In this document: in pieces, positions 14,746-21,627 of the stretch
Position numbering within the stretch: the stretch's first letter is position 1
How the letters are laid out: each line of letters starts with the position of its first letter
Origin: a virus
Direction: 5' to 3' (one strand)
IMG/VR virus record: IMGVR_UViG_3300021136_000034
Coordinates: 1-32,602 of that record
DNA: 32,602 nt
Notes under the pieces: generated by a model
What the model saw: only the letters and a program-made list of their open reading frames with translations
What the model was told of the DNA's origin: nothing
Database searches by the model: none
Translations under genes and position numbers: made by a program

Positions 14746-14916
14746 ATGACAAAAGAAAAAAAATTTATGGGGGTCAGAGTAACCGACGAGGTCAGGGAAA
14801 GAATAAAAAAACTTGCCGATGAAGAGTACGGGGGAAATGAAAGTATTGCCGTAAGAATAATTTTGCAGAAATTTTTTTTCCCAAAAAGACAAAGAAAAAC
14901 AAATAAAAACATTTAA
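14746..14916 (+). CDS. Ribbon-helix-helix (Arc/CopG-like) regulator
   Basis: A 56-aa ORF, MTKEKKFMGVRVTDEVRERI…, first gene of the rightward operon. The strand KKFMGVRVTD followed by two helices (EVRERIKKLADEEY and NESIAVRIILQKFF) matches the Arc/CopG RHH fold, with a lysine-rich tail. Such proteins bind DNA as dimers through the strand. The SD (AAGG, 9 bases before ATG) is moderate. Its position suggests a role in the lysis-lysogeny switch alongside the two XRE proteins. Confidence 0.75.
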   Translation: MTKEKKFMGVRVTDEVRERIKKLADEEYGGNESIAVRIILQKFFFPKRQRKTNKNI

Positions 14917-14931
14917 GCGAGGATCAGGATA

Positions 14932-15216
14932 ATGGCAATGAAAATCAATCCAAACAAGTTTACATGTATCAGAAAAAGCAAGAACATTTGCCAAGAAGAA
15001 ATTGCGTCAAAGCTGGGAATTAAAAAACCAAATGTATCAAACTGGGAGCGCGGAACTAAAGCTGTTCCGGTGAAATACCACTATGCGATCTGCCAGATAC
15101 TTGGCGTATCGTTCGAGGAACTTTGCCGTGAATACCGTGAGCCGGTAGCGCCGTCACGCGGCGGCGGCTATGTCTTGACCAGTCCGCAACCGTCTATAAC
15201 AATAACGGTCAAATAG
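14932..15216 (+). CDS. Cro-like XRE regulator, paralog of the repressor HTH
   Basis: A 94-aa protein with SD GAGGATCAGGA. Residues 9-66 are an XRE HTH. The recognition region IKKPNVSNWERGTKAVPVKYH differs from the repressor's by a single V/I change, and even the DNA is closely alike there. It lacks any S24 domain and ends in a short G/S/P-rich tail. This is the arrangement expected for Cro competing with CI for the same operators. An alternative start two codons downstream is possible. Confidence 0.85.
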   Translation: MAMKINPNKFTCIRKSKNICQEEIASKLGIKKPNVSNWERGTKAVPVKYHYAICQILGVSFEELCREYREPVAPSRGGGYVLTSPQPSITITVK

Positions 15217-15228
15217 GGGAGGAGTATT

Positions 15229-15579
15229 ATGGATCTAATTATCAGAGAGTTCGAGAAACACGCGGTGCGGATGATTCAACAGGAAGGGAAAGTATGGTTT
15301 GTTGCAAAAGACGTTTGCACTGTTCTTGGAATCGCCAAATATCGCGACTATATCAACAGAAGACTTGAACCGGACGAAAGGATGTCCATTTCCGTGGACA
15401 CCCATGGCGGCAAACAGAACATGGTTGCTGTCAATGAATCCGGTCTTTATGCCTTGATATTCCAGTCATCCAAACCGGAAGCGAATAAATTCCGCAAATG
15501 GGTAACATCGGAAGTATTACCCTCCATCCGCAAGAACGGCGCGTACATTGCCCCGAATGCCGACATGGCAGGCGTGTGA
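15229..15579 (+). CDS. BRO-N domain antirepressor, N-terminal part
   Basis: A 116-aa product with SD GGGGAGGA. It is a complete BRO-N domain: VWFVAKDVCTVLGIAKYRDYINRRLEPDER (start about residue 21), then MVAVNESGLYALIFQSSKPEANKFRKWVTSEVLPSIRKNG (about 65-105), written here only as landmarks WFVAKDV, NESGLYALI and KWVTSEVLPSIR. BRO-N proteins bind DNA or repressors. It ends soon after the domain at a TGA, where most antirepressors continue into a second domain in the next frame. Confidence 0.85.
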   Translation: MDLIIREFEKHAVRMIQQEGKVWFVAKDVCTVLGIAKYRDYINRRLEPDERMSISVDTHGGKQNMVAVNESGLYALIFQSSKPEANKFRKWVTSEVLPSIRKNGAYIAPNADMAGV

Positions 15580-15839
15580 TCAATGCTTTACTCGAAGCAC
15601 AGGAAAAACGCATCGAAGCAAAATGCGCGGAGCTGTCAGCGGTTAGAACAGAAAACCAGTTGCTGAACTTTTTTCGTCCAGTCGGCAAGCCCGGCGATGT
15701 GTCCGCAAAAACCGGCGAGGAAAAATGGAGATTCAGGCGCGGCTATTTCTGTTCCGGCGACAGAGGCAAGCATGTTTCTCTGCTGCTTCAGCATCCGGAC
15801 CAGCCGGACTTGTTTGAAACCTTTGAAGTAACTCAATAA
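15576..15839 (+). CDS. Probable C-terminal half of the split antirepressor
   Basis: An 87-aa reading from the GTG at 15576, which overlaps the TGA of the BRO-N gene (GTGTGA). It begins with a helical stretch (INALLEAQEKRIEAKCAELSAVRTENQLL), as follows BRO-N in full-length antirepressors, and ends in a basic/aromatic part (KWRFRRGYFCSGDRGKH). The overlap permits coupled translation as two chains; a natural frameshift mutation in one original gene is equally possible. The exact start is not certain. Confidence 0.55.
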   Translation: MINALLEAQEKRIEAKCAELSAVRTENQLLNFFRPVGKPGDVSAKTGEEKWRFRRGYFCSGDRGKHVSLLLQHPDQPDLFETFEVTQ

Positions 15840-15865
15840 TTCAACTAATCAGGAGGAAAGAAGAA

Positions 15866-16072
15866 ATGGAAAAGAAGACAGTAGAACAGAAAAAGAAAGC
15901 CGCCGCCAAGAAAGAACTCCCGAGAATCAGCAAGCCGGAAATCCTGAGGGAAGCGGCAAGATTCACTGAGGAGCTTGAGAGTAAGTATGACATGACCATG
16001 GCATGTGACCGCTGCGCCGTCATTGAGGCGCTGAATGCCGTTGCCGGATTTGATTCAGTCGTTAAAAGTTAA
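15866..16072 (+). CDS. Small Lys-rich helical protein
   Basis: A 68-aa protein with SD AGGAGG. N-terminal ~20 residues are Lys/Ala-rich (EQKKKAAAKKELP); the rest is helical with CDRC at residues 47-50. Unknown function. It ends convergent with, and overlaps by 4 bases, the minus-strand gene at 16069. Confidence 0.65.
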   Translation: MEKKTVEQKKKAAAKKELPRISKPEILREAARFTEELESKYDMTMACDRCAVIEALNAVAGFDSVVKS

Positions 16073-16260
16073 TTAATTCTTGGGGACTTAAAATGCTTAT
16101 CATACGTGGAACAAAGAGATTGAACCAGACTGTCAACTATCCCGTCAAGATTACGACATCCAGCTCCCTGTGTTTCGCGAGTGAATATGCTTTTATCGGC
16201 TTTAGCAATCTCAACGAGAACTTCTTTAACAGTTTCACAAACAAAAGCTTCTTTACTCAT
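16069..16260 (-). CDS. Small protein of unknown function, opposite strand
   Basis: A 63-aa ORF with GAGGAGA 7 bases upstream of ATG. Helical N-terminal half (CETVKEVLVEIAKADKS) and three Cys. It is transcribed against the early operon, so it may be expressed in the lysogen or from its own promoter. The good SD supports it over the plus-strand ORF in the same place. Confidence 0.55.
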   Translation of the reverse strand: MSKEAFVCETVKEVLVEIAKADKSIFTRETQGAGCRNLDGIVDSLVQSLCSTYDKHFKSPRIN

Positions 16261-16337
16261 AATCAGTCTCCTCTCCCGGCAACAGCGGGGAAACAGTACA
16301 CCCGGAAGCAGAATAATTCAATCAGGAGTAATTAACC

Positions 16338-16580
16338 ATGAATGCAGAAACACAAGAACTGGCGGTAGCGATAGGGGCGGCGATAGCGGAGCGGATCAGC
16401 CTGCCGAAGTATCTAACCGTTGAAGAAGTAGCGGAGATAACCCAGATACATCCGGAATCGGTCAGGGCATTTGCCAGAAGCAAACGACTTAAGGGTTTCC
16501 AGATTGGCACGTCATGGCGTTTCACCGCTGCCCAGGTCCGCGAATTCGTTGAATCTGAAAAACAAATCAACCCCAACTAA
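16338..16580 (+). CDS. MerR/excisionase-type HTH protein
   Basis: An 80-aa protein with SD AGGAG. Residues 24-72 (YLTVEEVAEITQIHPESVRAFARS, then GFQIGTSWRFTAAQVREFV) are a HTH_17/excisionase-like winged helix: helix pair followed by the wing and an Arg/Trp landmark. Such small proteins act as excisionases or regulators. No integrase is adjacent here. Confidence 0.8.
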   Translation: MNAETQELAVAIGAAIAERISLPKYLTVEEVAEITQIHPESVRAFARSKRLKGFQIGTSWRFTAAQVREFVESEKQINPN

Positions 16581-16597
16581 AAAAGGAAAGTGAGAAA

Positions 16598-16771
16598 ATG
16601 AACGAAGAAAAAGAAACGACAGAGCATGATGAAACACAGAAGCGTTTGATTATCGAGGGGATTGACAAAGTCACAACGGTAATCATGGAAATCCAGAGCA
16701 AGCGCCCTGGCATGAATTTGAGCAAGGGAATACTAAAAGGAGCGGCGGCGGTATTAAACGTTAATCTTTAA
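16598..16771 (+). CDS. Small protein of unknown function
   Basis: A 57-aa ORF (MNEEKETTEHDETQKRLIIEG…) with AAAGGAAAG upstream. An acidic N-terminus is followed by a helical segment with GIDKVTTVIMEIQSKRPGMNLSKG landmarks. Its TAA overlaps the stop of the convergent gene at 16768 by 4 bases. Confidence 0.65.
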   Translation: MNEEKETTEHDETQKRLIIEGIDKVTTVIMEIQSKRPGMNLSKGILKGAAAVLNVNL

Positions 16772-16965
16772 TCTGGTTTTACGGTATCGGTTTCCTTCAC
16801 AAATTCTTTATAAGCTTCGGCAGTCTGATGGAGAATAGATTTAAAATGAGCTTTAAAACAATGGTCAAAAGTTTCAGTATCATGGGGAGCAAGTTCAGGA
16901 TTAGTCAGGGTTGCCGCATAAATGCGGGATGCCGCAATCAGGATAGAGTTGTTTTTATCGGTCAT
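16768..16965 (-). CDS. Small helical protein, opposite strand
   Basis: A 65-aa ORF with a clear GGAGG SD 5 bases before ATG. It contains helices such as SILIAASRIYAATL and HFKSILHQTAEAYKEFV. It is a second leftward gene inside the early region, like the one at 16069. Function unknown. Confidence 0.6.
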   Translation of the reverse strand: MTDKNNSILIAASRIYAATLTNPELAPHDTETFDHCFKAHFKSILHQTAEAYKEFVKETDTVKPD

Positions 16966-17046
16966 AATGCCTCCGTGGTTAATGTCGCCGCTAAATAGAA
17001 AATAGCATAACTCAAAGAAAAATCAAAAATAAAGGAATCTTCAAAA

Positions 17047-17343
17047 ATGATTATGCGTCTCCTCAGATGGGCTCTTCCGCAGGAAAACGAAACCGAATGC
17101 GTCAAATGCAATCACCGGGGCTCATGCAGCGCGGGGCTGGTGAATTGTGCTACTTACTCGCCAATGGTCAAGCGTTCGGTATTCAGTCCGGTAATGAGTT
17201 TCGGGCCGCGCATGAAAAAGTATTCCCGTCCGGTATTCGACCCGTCGCAAAGCATCCCGGCCCCGGCATGGCACTATATCGCATGGTTCGTGATATTCGT
17301 CGGCTTTGTGGCATTCGTGGCAACGGCAGAGGTGGCAAAATGA
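17047..17343 (+). CDS. Small membrane protein with Cys cluster
   Basis: A 98-aa protein with SD AAAGGAAT. C18, C21, C27 and C34 in the N-terminal third (CVKCNHRGSC…C) may bind a metal. Residues about 77-95 are a hydrophobic helix (IAWFVIFVGFVAFVATA), so a C-tail or single-span inner-membrane protein is likely. Its stop overlaps the next start (ATGA). Confidence 0.65.
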   Translation: MIMRLLRWALPQENETECVKCNHRGSCSAGLVNCATYSPMVKRSVFSPVMSFGPRMKKYSRPVFDPSQSIPAPAWHYIAWFVIFVGFVAFVATAEVAK

Positions 17344-17531
17344 AGTGGCAATGCAGTAATCAGAATTGTTCTACTCCCTGCGAAATAAATGTCAACGATG
17401 AAGACGGCGGCTGGCCGACAATTTGTCCGTTCGGCTGTGATAATTGCGCATGGCGGGAAGTGATAGAGAATCCGGTCGAAGTATTTGAAGCACTAAGAAG
17501 TTTGAACCCACAAAATAAAAAAGCCCTGTAA
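17340..17531 (+). CDS. Small zinc-ribbon protein
   Basis: A 63-aa protein from the ATG at 17340, which overlaps the preceding TGA and has GAGGTGG upstream. Residues contain six cysteines (MKWQCSNQNCSTPCEI and CPFGCDNCAW), a zinc-ribbon or knuckle pattern. The longer upstream extension of this frame is a shadow of the membrane-protein gene. Function unknown. Confidence 0.65.
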   Translation: MKWQCSNQNCSTPCEINVNDEDGGWPTICPFGCDNCAWREVIENPVEVFEALRSLNPQNKKAL

Positions 17532-17542
17532 TGAGCAGGGCT
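17510..17542 (-). terminator. Terminator-like hairpin acting leftwards
   Basis: AGCCCTG and CAGGGCT (17522-17528, 17536-17542) form a perfect 7-bp stem with a 7-base loop. On the minus strand it is followed by TTTTTATTTT, while on the plus strand there is no U-run. It would stop antisense transcription entering from the replication genes toward the leftward genes at 16,965. It overlaps the stop of the zinc-ribbon gene. Confidence 0.6.
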
Positions 17543-17571
17543 GAACCAAAAACAGAATAAGGAAATGTAAC

Positions 17572-18312
17572 ATGTTAGAATTGAAAAGTCAAGAAGAAAT
17601 GTCTCTTTGCGCAAAATTGGCAAGCAAAATTATTGCGCTCGGCGAAGAGATTGGACAGGTCAAGGCCGAGGGGCATAATAAGCACAGCGGCTATGATTAT
17701 GTTGGATATGAACAGGTCAATGCAATGCTCCGGACATATCTGGTAAAACATAAGCTGTCAATTATTCCGGAAGTGCATGACATTACTGAAACTGCACATG
17801 CCGGAGTAAACGCGTCCGGAAAACCAACTACCACGATCCGCACGATTGTCAAAGGCTCCATGATGCTCATAGATACCGAAACCGGATATTCTATCGAACG
17901 CAAATTTGTTGGAGCAGACCAAGACACAGGCGGCAAATCCGTTGGACAGGCTGTAACCGAAATGCTTAAAAGATTTGAGTTGAAGTTATTCCACATATCC
18001 ACAAAATCAGATATTGATCCGGACAGCCGCACGGAAGAATTGCCCGATCCCAAATCTCCACAACCTCAACCGCCCCGCCGCCCGGCTGCTCCGTCCCGTC
18101 CAGCAACTCCACCGCAATCGGCAACCGGTTCGGTGTTTTCAGAAACGTTAATGGCTGAATTCAATATGGACCCGGACAAAGTCTTGATCCGTTTCAAGGA
18201 AATGAAGCCTGACGCCGCCAATGTCGCCAGCGTCAATGATCTTCCAGGACATACCAAGGCATGGATTTCCGCCAATCTTGCCAAGTTTCAAGATTGCGGC
18301 CTTGCTCAGTAA
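17572..18312 (+). CDS. erf: ERF-family single-strand annealing protein
   Basis: A 246-aa recombinase with SD AAGGAAATG region. ERF landmarks: HSGYDYVGYEQVNAML (residues 38-53), a strand-rich middle, then GADQDTGGKSVGQAVTEMLKRF (about 114-135), matching the conserved 'GSGDDKaisKAmTyakRYAL' type segment. A Pro-rich linker (about 160-185) leads to a small C-terminal helical domain. ERF proteins anneal complementary single strands in phage recombination. The adjacent nuclease gene completes a Red-like pair. Confidence 0.9.
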   Translation: MLELKSQEEMSLCAKLASKIIALGEEIGQVKAEGHNKHSGYDYVGYEQVNAMLRTYLVKHKLSIIPEVHDITETAHAGVNASGKPTTTIRTIVKGSMMLIDTETGYSIERKFVGADQDTGGKSVGQAVTEMLKRFELKLFHISTKSDIDPDSRTEELPDPKSPQPQPPRRPAAPSRPATPPQSATGSVFSETLMAEFNMDPDKVLIRFKEMKPDAANVASVNDLPGHTKAWISANLAKFQDCGLAQ

Positions 18313-18350
18313 TCTACAACCAAACCAATAATATAAGGATTTTTGCTATT

Positions 18351-19202
18351 ATGAATTACACCAACAAACACAACCTCCCCGAATACATTGTCGCCTGGCT
18401 GCTGCATGATGATTACGATTATGATGATTCAGCCATTTCCACCACTACGCTGCTTAAACCGGCCCGTGCTTATGTTCTGGGTCACCAGCACAAGTCCGAG
18501 CTTTCCGTTGACGTGGCTGATCTGATTGCCCTGCGGTACGGTTCCGCGCTCCATGAATCGTTTGAAGTTGTCCTGATGGGGCAGATTCAGGAAATCCGCT
18601 ACTTTGCGGACATCGGCGGCTACCGGATCAGCGGCAAGCCTGACCTGATTCTGGATAACGAAATCCACGATTTCAAATCTACATCTGTCTGGGGCTTCAT
18701 CTACGGCAGCAAGGATGATGATTTTATCAAGCAGATGTCTATCTATCGCCTGATTCTGCACCATAACGACATTGAATTAAAAGATACCGGCGTAATTGAT
18801 TTCATGTTTACTGATTGGAGCAAATCAAAAGCCGGTTCCTCGCCGGACTACCCGGCGCTGCGTTATGCCCAGAAGCGCTATTCCCTGATGTCGCTGGAAG
18901 AAACAGAGGCTTACATCGTCGGCCGTCTGTCAGTATTCGAACAGGCCTTCGATGAACTGCCGCAATGCTCCGCTGAAGAGCTCTGGTCTACGGAAACCAC
19001 TTACGCTGTAATGAAGAGCGGCAATATCAAAGCTAAAAAGGTATGTTCCACTCAGGCAGAAGCAGACGCCTTCATTAGCGGTGATCCAGCGCTTAGCGTT
19101 GAAGTACGTCCGGGAATGGCTAAGCGCTGCGCTTATTGTGCGGCCGCGCCGTTCTGTGACCAGTTCAAGGATATGCAGGCCAAAGGTTTGGTCAGCGAGT
19201 AA
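18351..19202 (+). CDS. PD-(D/E)XK nuclease, RecB/Cas4-like exonuclease
   Basis: A 283-aa protein from the ATG at 18351 (MNYTNKHNLPEY) with TAAGGA upstream; the longer 313-codon reading lacks an SD and overlaps erf. Motifs: GSALHES (H68), GKPDLIL (D98), HDFKSTS (D107, K109) and QMSIY (Q128…Y132), the catalytic core of RecB-type nucleases. C260, C263 and C269 form a C-terminal cluster similar to the Fe-S cluster of Cas4/AddB, but an N-terminal fourth Cys is not seen. Probably supplies resected ends for ERF. Confidence 0.88.
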   Translation: MNYTNKHNLPEYIVAWLLHDDYDYDDSAISTTTLLKPARAYVLGHQHKSELSVDVADLIALRYGSALHESFEVVLMGQIQEIRYFADIGGYRISGKPDLILDNEIHDFKSTSVWGFIYGSKDDDFIKQMSIYRLILHHNDIELKDTGVIDFMFTDWSKSKAGSSPDYPALRYAQKRYSLMSLEETEAYIVGRLSVFEQAFDELPQCSAEELWSTETTYAVMKSGNIKAKKVCSTQAEADAFISGDPALSVEVRPGMAKRCAYCAAAPFCDQFKDMQAKGLVSE

Positions 19203-19205
19203 GCC

Positions 19206-19613
19206 ATGGATACAAAATTCACAGCAACAATTACCGATAATCTGGAACTGTCTTTTGATGACGTTCAGAAGTACAAACAGCACTTAATGAACCTGAAGAG
19301 CAAGAATAAGCCGGTTTCAGTAATAATCAAAATTCAAAGCAAAGACCGCTCCAACAATCAAAATGGTTATTACTGGGGATGTGTAATTGAACTTATTGCT
19401 AATCATTGCGGCTACCGGCAAAGCTGGGAACGCGAAGAGCTGCACGGTGAACTCAAGCGGCTCTTTCTTCCCAAGCATGGCCGGCTGCAAATAACCCGGT
19501 CAACCAGTGATCTGAATACCGTTGAGTTTGAAGAGTACCTGTCCAAAATACGGCAATGGGCGAGTGAGTATTTAAGCCTCTACATCCCGTTGCCGAATGA
19601 AGTCAATTATTAA
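19206..19613 (+). CDS. NinB-like recombination protein
   Basis: A 135-aa protein. The stretch RSNNQNGYYWGCVIELIA (residues about 48-65), an acidic helix with E.LHGELKRLFLP and the C-terminal 'EFEEYLSKIRQWASEYL…IPLPNEV' match a phage family related to NinB/Orf recombination mediators. Such proteins bind single-stranded DNA and help load recombinases. It lies between the exonuclease and SSB genes. Confidence 0.75.
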   Translation: MDTKFTATITDNLELSFDDVQKYKQHLMNLKSKNKPVSVIIKIQSKDRSNNQNGYYWGCVIELIANHCGYRQSWEREELHGELKRLFLPKHGRLQITRSTSDLNTVEFEEYLSKIRQWASEYLSLYIPLPNEVNY

Positions 19614-19628
19614 TCAGGAGTTAAAAGC

Positions 19629-20147
19629 ATGGCATTCAACAAAGTTATTGTGATCGGCAATTTGACCCGCGATCTGGAAATCCGTTACACGTCAGCAGGC
19701 AAGGCAGTCGCAAACGTCAGCCTGGCAATCAACCGCAAAAGCGGCGACAAAGACGAAACCACGTTCGTTGAAATCACCGTCTGGGAAAAACAGGCGGAAA
19801 TCTGCGGACAGTATCTTTTCAAAGGATCTCCGGCAATGTTCGAAGGCAGATTGCAGACGGAAAGCTGGCAGGACAAAGACACTGGCGCAAAGCGCTCAAA
19901 AATGATTATTGTTGCCGAAAAAGTTATCCTGCTCGGAAATAAGCAGGATAACAGCGGCGATGGCAACGGCTATGAAGATCAGCAGTCGCCGCCTCAGCAG
20001 CAGCGCCAGCAATACCAGCAACCGCCGCAACGTCCACCAGCAAACCGTCAGCCGGACAACGGCGGGTTTGGCGGCAGTCGCCAAGTACCGCCGATACCGC
20101 AAGAACCGTATCCCGGCAACGATGACGAAGATAACATTCCGTTTTAG
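19629..20147 (+). CDS. ssb: Single-stranded DNA-binding protein
   Basis: A 172-aa SSB with SD AGGAG. The OB fold begins MAFNKVIVIGNLTRDLEIR and includes the conserved FVEITVWEKQAEICGQYLFKG landmarks and a 'GRLQTESWQDKD' strand. After residue ~110 is a Gln/Pro-rich linker and an acidic tip ending DDEDNIPF, the standard SSB tail that recruits partner proteins. Forms tetramers covering phage ssDNA at forks and during recombination. Confidence 0.96.
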   Translation: MAFNKVIVIGNLTRDLEIRYTSAGKAVANVSLAINRKSGDKDETTFVEITVWEKQAEICGQYLFKGSPAMFEGRLQTESWQDKDTGAKRSKMIIVAEKVILLGNKQDNSGDGNGYEDQQSPPQQQRQQYQQPPQRPPANRQPDNGGFGGSRQVPPIPQEPYPGNDDEDNIPF

Positions 20148-20156
20148 GTAAATACT

Positions 20157-20600
20157 ATGACTAAAAAATGTTTTAAATGTGAAAGAGTATTGCCGATGGA
20201 CCGTTTTTATAAACATTTCAAAATGGCTGACGGACATTTAAACAAGTGCATCGAATGCACAAAAGCAGATGCAATATTCAACAGGAGAAATAACGTTCAG
20301 AGTTATCGTGAATATGATCGCCAGCGTAGTAACCAGCCGCATCGTATTGAGCTAAGAACTAGGTATCTGAGGAAAGAAAGAATGACAAATCCTGAAAAAT
20401 CTAATGCCAGGCAGAATGCCGAAAGAGCATTGGCAGATGGCAGGCTTAAAAAAGAACCTTGTCATTTCTGCGGAACGAATCAGGACATTGAAATGCATCA
20501 TCCTGATTATTCGCAAGCGCTGCGAGTTTATTGGCTTTGCCGCCCATGCCACCGGAAACTCGATAATATGCAAAAAATAGGAATTACACAAAGCACCTAA
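20157..20600 (+). CDS. HNH-type zinc finger protein
   Basis: A 147-aa protein. C5, C8, C31 and C34 form an N-terminal zinc knuckle. The C-terminal part has C102-HF-C105, H114-H115 and C128-RP-C131-H132 (CHFCGTNQ…MHHPDYS…WLCRPCHRKL), the arrangement of small HNH/treble-clef endonucleases. It may be a homing-type or replication-related nuclease; a DNA-binding role without cutting is possible. It ends about 110 bases before the next gene, a gap with no further gene. Confidence 0.75.
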   Translation: MTKKCFKCERVLPMDRFYKHFKMADGHLNKCIECTKADAIFNRRNNVQSYREYDRQRSNQPHRIELRTRYLRKERMTNPEKSNARQNAERALADGRLKKEPCHFCGTNQDIEMHHPDYSQALRVYWLCRPCHRKLDNMQKIGITQST

Positions 20601-20708
20601 TAGCACCGCCAGTTCCCAACAAAGCAACCTGAGCAAGTTGAGAAAAGGCTCACCTTTAAAATTAACCGCCTCTTATGGGGCATAACCAAAAACAAGGAGA
20701 TACAAAAG

Positions 20709-21575
20709 ATGAATGAACAGCAGATTAAAGACTGCGGTAAAATCATGTCTACGGCGGCCTCAGCACTGTTTGAGGAACACGCAGACGTGATTATTGGCAG
20801 AGTGGAAGAAGTGCAGTCCGAAACGGACGGCGGCAAAGGTCAAGTTACAGTTCCGTTGCGGGTTGAAATCACTTGGGATGGCAAAGAGCTTTTGTTCAGC
20901 GGCTGGATCGACTGGAAAAAAACAATTTCGCAGCGTTTCAGTGTTGAGCCGGTGACGTACAATCCCAAAACGGAACAGCTTTCTTTGCCGCTGGCTGGAT
21001 CGTCGGAAGATGCGTCCGTAAACCAGCAGTCAGGATTGAAGCTGGTCGGCAGCGGCGATGCAGTTACCGCAATTGACAAAGACAGCTTCTATGCCCGGGT
21101 ATGCGGAAAAGGCGAAGAGCCGCTGCAACTGGTTGAATCGGAACTTGACCAGTATTTCGCCTCTGAAAGCGCTTGGGGAAGCTATCAGGAATGGCTTGAT
21201 TTCGTTGACGGAAGCAATGGCGAGGTTGCGGCCGCTATCATGTCAAACGATCAGAACCGTGACGACTTCATCGCTGAAGTTAAATCCACGCTGTATCCGG
21301 TAGGCGGCACCGGTGGATCCACGGAACCGGCAGCAGAGAAAAAGACCAGAAAGCCGCGCAAGGCAAAAGAAGTGCCGACAGCGCCTGCCACTCCGGAGCG
21401 CTGCGAGTTTATCCATGAAAAGATTGGCCTGCAGTGCATCCACAACAAAGGCCATGAGGGCAAGCATGGATTGAATCTTTGCAAGCACATGCACGAAGAC
21501 GAAGTTCAGTTCTGTATCCTTGAATCAGGGCATGCCGAAGAGCATAAATTCGCCGATCCGGCAACATTAAGTTAA
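20709..21575 (+). CDS. Protein of unknown function with duplicated Cys/His module
   Basis: A 288-aa protein with SD AAGGAG. The N-terminal part has beta character (VTVPLRVEITWDGKELLFSG). After a Lys-rich linker (about 203-222), the C-terminus contains two successive C-x(~10)-C-x5-GH-x2-(K/E)H modules (…CIHNKGHEGKH and …CILESGHAEEH), a likely pair of zinc sites typical of some phage early proteins. Function unknown. Confidence 0.75.
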   Translation: MNEQQIKDCGKIMSTAASALFEEHADVIIGRVEEVQSETDGGKGQVTVPLRVEITWDGKELLFSGWIDWKKTISQRFSVEPVTYNPKTEQLSLPLAGSSEDASVNQQSGLKLVGSGDAVTAIDKDSFYARVCGKGEEPLQLVESELDQYFASESAWGSYQEWLDFVDGSNGEVAAAIMSNDQNRDDFIAEVKSTLYPVGGTGGSTEPAAEKKTRKPRKAKEVPTAPATPERCEFIHEKIGLQCIHNKGHEGKHGLNLCKHMHEDEVQFCILESGHAEEHKFADPATLS

Positions 21576-21627
21576 TCCTCTCTAAGGTCATCCCGGGCAT
21601 GATGTAAAAAGGCCCTGGAGCGATAAA

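Noticed and set aside
16093-16335. 80-codon plus ORF (MLIIRGTK…)
   Set aside because: Opposite to a minus gene with a strong SD; composition is Ser/Asn-rich and no domain is seen.
17067-17339. N-terminal extension of the zinc-ribbon frame
   Set aside because: Its composition is Gly/Arg-rich shadow of the membrane-protein gene; the ATG at 17340 with stop overlap is better.
18261-18350. Longer start for the RecB/Cas4-like nuclease
   Set aside because: It overlaps erf and lacks an SD; the ATG at 18351 has TAAGGA.
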